Positions 59,665-64,000 of a stretch of 64,000 nt of DNA are shown piece by piece (positions within the stretch are counted from its first letter, which is position 1; each line of letters opens with the position of its first letter). The notes beneath the pieces were generated by a model. That model saw only the letters and a program-made list of their open reading frames with translations. It did no database searches and was not told the DNA's origin. The DNA is from UBA1479 sp040221095 (GTDB lineage Bacteria > Pseudomonadota > Alphaproteobacteria > Rhodospirillales > Casp-alpha2): assembly GCA_040221095.1 (NCBI GenBank), contig JAVJVP010000008.1:434001-498000 (forward strand), given 5' to 3'. The translations under genes were made by a program, and so were the position numbers.

Positions 59665-59868
59665 ATGTCCTCCTCACATACGCCCTGGCGCTGTCCCCTG
59701 TGCCATCAGCCGTCCGAACCCGTGTCCGTGCACGGCCATGTCCAATGCCGGACCTGCGGGCAGAACGTCGATCCCTGCTGTTCCGGCGAGACCGCCTGCG
59801 GCATCGACGCGGCTTCCCCCGGCCCCGATCTTTCGTTAAGACAGAGGGCCGCCGGCCCGGCGGATTAA
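59665..59868 (+). CDS. Small zinc-ribbon-like protein, unknown function
   Basis: The 67-residue protein has paired cysteines C10-PL-C13 and C28-RT-C31, then CC at about 38-39 and C45. The first two pairs give a typical zinc ribbon (rubredoxin-like knuckles). A GCCGGAG leader precedes ATG 59665. It is directly upstream of the ThDP enzyme (34-base gap) and probably shares its transcript. No function can be assigned. Confidence 0.6.
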   Translation: MSSSHTPWRCPLCHQPSEPVSVHGHVQCRTCGQNVDPCCSGETACGIDAASPGPDLSLRQRAAGPAD

Positions 59869-59902
59869 GCAAAAGAACACCGCCGACAAGAGGAACATCA
59901 CC

Positions 59903-61588
59903 ATGCCACAGGGTCAAACGGGGGCGCGGCTCCTGGTCGAAACGCTGGTCGCCAACGGGGTCGACCGCGCCTTCTGCGTGCCGGGGGAAAGCTATCTCGC
60001 CGTGCTGGACGCCATGGTCGACGCGCCGGGCATCGATCTGGTGATCTGCCGTCAGGAAGGCGGCGCCGCCATCATGGCCGACGCCGACGGCAAGATGACC
60101 GGCAAGCCCGGCATCTGTTTCGTGACCCGCGGCCCGGGGGCGACCAACGCGTCCGCCGGTGTCCATATCGCGTTCCAGGATTCGACGCCGATGATCCTGT
60201 TCATCGGCCAGGTCGCCCGCCATCAGGTCGAACGCGAGGCGTTCCAGGAAATCGACTACCGCCGCATGTTCGGTGAAATGGCCAAATGGGTCGCCCAGAT
60301 CGAGGACCCGGCCCGCGTGCCCGAATACGTCAGTCACGCCTTCCACACGGCCATGTCGGGCCGCCCGGGCCCGGTCGTGCTGGCCCTGCCGGAAGACATG
60401 CTGACCGAGGAAGTCCTGGAACAGGTCGCCATCCCCGGCCCGGCCCATGTCGTGCAGGCCCATCCGGGGCCGGACGCCATGGCCCAACTGCGGGCCATGA
60501 TGGAAACCGCCGAACGCCCGCTGATGATCCTGGGCGGCGGCAGCTGGACCGAACAGGCGGCGCTCGACATCCGCGCCTTCGCCGAAGCCAACAACATCCC
60601 GACCGGCGTGTCGTTCCGCCGCCAGGACCTGCTGCCCAACGACCATCCGCTGTACGCCGGCGACGTCGGCATCGGCATCAACCCCAAGCTGGCCGAACGG
60701 GTCAAGACGTCAGATTTGATCATGGCCGTGGGCCCACGCCTGGGTGAAATGACGACGGGCGGCTACAGCCTGTTCGACATTCCGGTGCCCAAGCAGCGCC
60801 TGGTTCATGTCCATCCGGGGGCCGAGGAACTGGGCCGCGTCTACCGCGCCGAACTGGCCATGAATTCTGGCATGCCCGGCTTCGCCGCCGCCGCCCGGGC
60901 CATGGCGCCGGTGACCGGGCGCTGGGACAACTGGGCCGGCACGGCGCACGACGAATACCTGGCCTGGACCGAGCCCGCGAAGACACCGGGCGACGTGCAG
61001 ATGGGCGAAGTCATCGCCTGGCTGCGCGACCAGTTGCCCGCCGACGCCATGATCTGCAACGGGGCCGGCAACTATACGGCCTGGGTTCACCGTTTCTACC
61101 GCTACCGGGGCTATGCCACGCAGTTGGCGCCGACCTCCGGGTCCATGGGCTATGGCGTGCCGGCGGCGGTCGCGGCCAAACTGCGCCATCCGGAGCGTGA
61201 CGTGGTCTGCTTTGCCGGCGACGGCTGTTTCCTGATGACCGCGCAGGAAATGGCGACGGCCAAGCAATACGGCGCCAACGTCATTTTCATCGTCGTCAAC
61301 AACGGCATGTACGGCACCATCCGCATGCATCAGGAACGCGAATATCCCAGCCGGGTGTCGGGCACGCAGCTGGCCAATCCCGACTTCGCGGCCCTGGCCA
61401 ATGCCTATGGTGCCACTGGCGAGGTGGTCACGGAAACGGCCCAGTTCGCCGACGCCTTCGCCCGCGCCAAGGCCGCCGATTCGCCCGCGTTGATCGAATT
61501 GCGCACCGACCCCGAGGCGATCACCCCCTCCGCCACCCTGTCGGGCCTGAGGGCCCATGCCGAGGCGCGGGACAAAGGAAATTCCTGA
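59903..61588 (+). CDS. Thiamine-diphosphate-dependent enzyme (acetolactate synthase-like)
   Basis: The 561-residue protein has the three-domain layout of the acetolactate synthase/benzoylformate decarboxylase family: Pyr domain (about 5-170, activating E52 in CRQEGGAA), central domain (about 190-320) and PP domain (about 370-540). The PP domain carries the ThDP/Mg motif GDGCFLMTAQEMATAKQYGANVIFIVVNN. The family forms or breaks C-C bonds next to a keto group. The exact substrate is unknown. No small regulatory ilvN-type subunit follows, so branched-chain synthesis is unlikely. An operator-like site lies upstream of the preceding small gene. Confidence 0.9.
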   Translation: MPQGQTGARLLVETLVANGVDRAFCVPGESYLAVLDAMVDAPGIDLVICRQEGGAAIMADADGKMTGKPGICFVTRGPGATNASAGVHIAFQDSTPMILFIGQVARHQVEREAFQEIDYRRMFGEMAKWVAQIEDPARVPEYVSHAFHTAMSGRPGPVVLALPEDMLTEEVLEQVAIPGPAHVVQAHPGPDAMAQLRAMMETAERPLMILGGGSWTEQAALDIRAFAEANNIPTGVSFRRQDLLPNDHPLYAGDVGIGINPKLAERVKTSDLIMAVGPRLGEMTTGGYSLFDIPVPKQRLVHVHPGAEELGRVYRAELAMNSGMPGFAAAARAMAPVTGRWDNWAGTAHDEYLAWTEPAKTPGDVQMGEVIAWLRDQLPADAMICNGAGNYTAWVHRFYRYRGYATQLAPTSGSMGYGVPAAVAAKLRHPERDVVCFAGDGCFLMTAQEMATAKQYGANVIFIVVNNGMYGTIRMHQEREYPSRVSGTQLANPDFAALANAYGATGEVVTETAQFADAFARAKAADSPALIELRTDPEAITPSATLSGLRAHAEARDKGNS

Positions 61589-61718
61589 TGCACAAGGCCG
61601 CCCAATCCGTGTACCCATATGGCACGACGGGACTATGCCTATTGGCGGGTTCCACGGGGCGAAAAAACACATTAGATTAAATTGATTAGGTGCTTCGGCG
61701 AGAAGGAGGGATCGCCGC

Positions 61719-62924
61719 ATGGCGAAGCGCAGAGGCCCCCTGGGGCAACTGTTCATTGGTTTCATTCTGCTGTTGATCGTCGCGGCCGGCGCGGGGGTTG
61801 GGCTTGCCGTGTTCTACGAGGATGACGCCTTTGCCGCGCAACTGCGCACGGCCGGGGTGCCCGAACCGCAGATCGCCAAGGCCATGGAACTGAAGGGCAC
61901 CATCAAGAGCAAGGCCGATTTCAGCGGCGACGACCTGGGCTTTACCGCGCGGTCCATCTGGTGGGACCTGCGCGACCGCTTCGACATGGACCTGACCGCC
62001 CAGTACACGCAGAACCTGCCGCCGGTCCGCCACGTCACCCAGATGGAACCCATGGCCCGCGCCGACGATCCGACGGAACCGGCCAGCGAAGCCAAGGTGC
62101 CCGAGGACAAGGCCGGTGACGACAAACTGCCGCCGGACCTTCAGCGCGAGGGCGGCGAACAGGCCGGCGCCCCGTCGGACGCGCCCGCAATGACGGACAA
62201 GCCCGCCACCGAGTCGATGTCCCAGGAGCCGCCCATGGCCCCGCCGCCGGCCGAGGAAAAACCCATGGTCGAGGCCGCCCCGGAACAACCCATGGCGCCG
62301 CCGGAGCCACCGCCGCCCGCCGCGACCGACAAGCCCATGGCGCTGGCCAACCCGCCCGCCGAAGAGGCCAAGCCGGAACCGGCCCCCCCGGCCACGGAGA
62401 CCGCCGCCGTGCCCGAGCCCGCCGCGCCGGTCGAGGCCCCGCCGGCCACGGTCGAGGAGCGCCAGGCCACCGCCGACCTGACCTACAAGCGCGCCCTGTC
62501 CCTGTTCGCCGACGCCAAGACCCAGGACCAGAAGGCCGAGGCCGCCAAGCTGTTCGCCCAGGCCGCCATCGGCGGCCATCCGGGGGCGCAGTATTCCATC
62601 GGGGTCATGCACTACAACGGCACCGGCGTCGCCAAGGACTATGCCAAGGCGGCGGAATGGTTCGGCCGCTCGGCGGAGAAAAACAACGCCGCCGCCCAGT
62701 ACAACCTGGGCATCCTCTATTACAACGGCCAGGGCGTTCCCAAGGACGACCGTCTGGCCTACAAGTGGATCAGCGCCGCCGCCGAAAACGGCGACCAGAA
62801 GGCGATCGTCGCCCGCGACGCCCTGAAGCAGGCCCTGCCGGCGGACATCACCAAGCCGGAAGCCCCGACCTTCCCGGGCGGCCTACCCGCGGGATCGCCG
62901 CTCGAGATCGCCCCCGCGAAGTAA
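61719..62924 (+). CDS. Membrane-anchored Sel1-repeat (TPR-like) protein
   Basis: The 401-residue protein starts at ATG 61719, 7 bases after a GAAGGAGGG site. One N-terminal TM helix (about 10-32) is followed by a conserved alpha segment (35-100), a long Ala/Pro/Glu-rich linker (about 110-245) and at least two Sel1-like repeats (about 265-350; AKLFAQAAIGGHPGAQYSIGVMHYNGTGVAKDYAKAAEWFGRSA and the next unit). Sel1 repeats mediate protein-protein contacts. The protein probably faces the periplasm. Role unknown; it is a monocistronic gene facing the EamA transporter gene. Confidence 0.8.
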   Translation: MAKRRGPLGQLFIGFILLLIVAAGAGVGLAVFYEDDAFAAQLRTAGVPEPQIAKAMELKGTIKSKADFSGDDLGFTARSIWWDLRDRFDMDLTAQYTQNLPPVRHVTQMEPMARADDPTEPASEAKVPEDKAGDDKLPPDLQREGGEQAGAPSDAPAMTDKPATESMSQEPPMAPPPAEEKPMVEAAPEQPMAPPEPPPPAATDKPMALANPPAEEAKPEPAPPATETAAVPEPAAPVEAPPATVEERQATADLTYKRALSLFADAKTQDQKAEAAKLFAQAAIGGHPGAQYSIGVMHYNGTGVAKDYAKAAEWFGRSAEKNNAAAQYNLGILYYNGQGVPKDDRLAYKWISAAAENGDQKAIVARDALKQALPADITKPEAPTFPGGLPAGSPLEIAPAK

Positions 62925-62932
62925 TCAGCAAC

Positions 62933-63874
62933 TCAGTCGGGCTGCCGTCCGACCGGCCCCGCGCCATGCGCATCGGATGGCAGCGTCGGGGTGCGGTGGC
63001 GTATGCGCTCGCGGTGCAGGATGTAAAGCCCGCTGGTGATCAACACGCCCGACCCCGTCCAGGTCCAGGCATCGGGAAGTTCACCCCACAGGACAAATCC
63101 CAGCGTCACGGCGAAGACCATGTTGAGGTACTTGAAGGGCACGACCAGTCCGGCCTCGCCGTAGCGAAAGCTTTCGATCATGAGAAAATGCGCGGACCCC
63201 AGAAGCAGGCCGGATAACGCCATCACGCCCAGATCCTCAAGGGGAACCGCCGTCCAGCCGAACGGCAAGGTGCACAAGCCTGCGGCCGTGGCCGCCGCCG
63301 TGCTGGTCGCCAGCAAGGCGTTGGAGTGTTCCGTCGCCGCGGCGCTGCGGGTAATCAGGTCGCGCAGCGCCCCCGCCAGGGCCGCCGCCAGGGGGAAAAT
63401 CACGGCCCATTGCATGGCCTCGGTCCCCGGCCGGATGATGATCATCACGCCGATGAACCCGCCCATGACCGCCAGCCAACGCCGCCAGCCCACGGCCTCG
63501 CCGATCAGAAGCGGCGCCAGCGCCGTCACGAACATCGGCCCGGCATAGACCACCGCGATTGCGTCGGCGAGGGTCAGATGACCCAGGCCGGTGATGAAAA
63601 CGACGGTGCCGAACACGACCAACAGGCCGCGCATCACGTGGAACCGGGGGTTGCTGATCCGCAGGCTGGCAAGCCCGCCGTAGAACCGCACGAAAAAGGC
63701 GATGGCGACGAAGGCGAACATGCCGCGGATGAACAGAAGCTGGCCCACGGGATATCCCGACACCAGCCACTTCATGGCCGCGTCATTGCCTGTGACCAGC
63801 AGGCCGCCCCCGATCATCGCCAAAATCGCGCGGCCGGGCGCACTGGAACCATTGACGGCGGTCATGAGAGGCAT
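62933..63874 (-). CDS. EamA/DMT family transporter
   Basis: This 313-residue inner-membrane protein has about ten TM helices arranged as two EamA repeats (about 15-145 and 160-290). The sequence YAGPMFVTALAPLLIGEAVGWRRWLAVMGGFIGVMIII and the second-half counterpart PFKYLNMVFAVTLGFVLWGELPDAWTWTGSGVLI are typical of the RhaT/EamA drug-metabolite transporters. Substrate unknown. An in-frame M4 is a possible alternative start. It follows the truncated gene at the right edge by 35 bases on the same strand. Confidence 0.9.
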   Translation of the reverse strand: MPLMTAVNGSSAPGRAILAMIGGGLLVTGNDAAMKWLVSGYPVGQLLFIRGMFAFVAIAFFVRFYGGLASLRISNPRFHVMRGLLVVFGTVVFITGLGHLTLADAIAVVYAGPMFVTALAPLLIGEAVGWRRWLAVMGGFIGVMIIIRPGTEAMQWAVIFPLAAALAGALRDLITRSAAATEHSNALLATSTAAATAAGLCTLPFGWTAVPLEDLGVMALSGLLLGSAHFLMIESFRYGEAGLVVPFKYLNMVFAVTLGFVLWGELPDAWTWTGSGVLITSGLYILHRERIRHRTPTLPSDAHGAGPVGRQPD

Positions 63875-63909
63875 CGGGGAAACCCTTCGTTGGGTTGAGG
63901 CGCGGCGTT

Positions 63910-64000
63910 CTAGCCGTAGAGTTGATTGACGATGAACACGGCGGCGCCGATCCCCACCACGTCGGCCAGCAGGGCCGCGAACAGGGCATGGCGGATGCGG
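63910..64000 (-). CDS. C-terminal end of a membrane protein (nucleoside-recognition domain-like, partial)
   Basis: The last 30 codons of a leftward gene, ending at TAG 63910-63912, are visible. They encode IRHALFAALLADVVGIGAAV followed by FIVNQLYG, a single hydrophobic helix. This resembles the C-terminus of nucleoside-recognition/SpmA-like membrane proteins, but the fragment is too short for a firm call. The N-terminus lies beyond the window. Confidence 0.4.
   Translation of the reverse strand, partial: RIRHALFAALLADVVGIGAAVFIVNQLYG

Overview
This window looks like a chromosomal segment of a GC-rich alphaproteobacterium, most probably a Rhodospirillales member. The evidence is the DivK/PleD pair, the HisZ-PurA pair, RluD followed by RpoH, a GatCAB operon, and a single-domain cereblon-like CULT protein of the type known from Magnetospirillum. 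Assignment to order is inference from gene content. No tRNA, rRNA, CRISPR array, transposase, integrase or phage gene was recognised. AT-rich sequence is confined to a few intergenic stretches (about 9.9-10.1, 16.1-16.3, 30.2-30.4, 37.8-37.9 and 57.2 kb).

0-9 kb: an NAD-binding dehydrogenase (cut by the window edge), a D-aminoacylase-type amidohydrolase, a SelW/Rdx-like redox protein and a CULT protein run leftward. They are followed by a membrane histidine kinase with a THI5/NMT1-like sensor domain, then a leftward gatC-gatA-gatB-GNAT operon in which every junction overlaps by one base. 9-20.5 kb: a TorF-type porin with a clear terminator, an SH3 protein, ruvX, a PAS-GGDEF protein, and pyrB-pyrC-plsY. 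An EmrA/EmrB-like efflux pair, preceded by a very AT-rich gap, separates plsY from dprA. 20.5-30 kb: dprA, topA, rnr, an S41 protease lipoprotein and rpmG run rightward, facing leftward divK-pleD and a Crp-type regulator.

30-41 kb: an exported protein, hisZ-purA, a membrane-anchored pseudokinase with a multi-pass membrane partner, rpoH, rluD, a small membrane protein, a JAMM peptidase and a threonine aldolase. 41-49 kb: a catabolic region with two acyl-CoA dehydrogenases divergent from a crotonase and a two-subunit NDP-forming acyl-CoA synthetase, then a cupin, a Cys-rich hypothetical protein, an atypical SDR and a GcvR-like ACT protein. 49-64 kb: a PilZ protein, a GMC oxidoreductase, a large low-complexity exported protein, a flavin reductase, a chemoreceptor, a thioesterase, several small proteins, dienelactone hydrolase, a ThDP enzyme, a Sel1-repeat protein and an EamA transporter.

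Three intergenic regions (16.49, 43.04 and 59.63 kb) carry the same ATTGTATACAAT-type palindrome. This suggests a single GntR/FadR-class regulator linking efflux, acyl-CoA catabolism and the dienelactone hydrolase/ThDP genes. The strongest candidates for under-described biology are the CULT protein next to an Rdx protein, the pseudokinase with its membrane partner, a dihydroorotase homologue lacking metal ligands, and a free-standing protein resembling the FliF tail.
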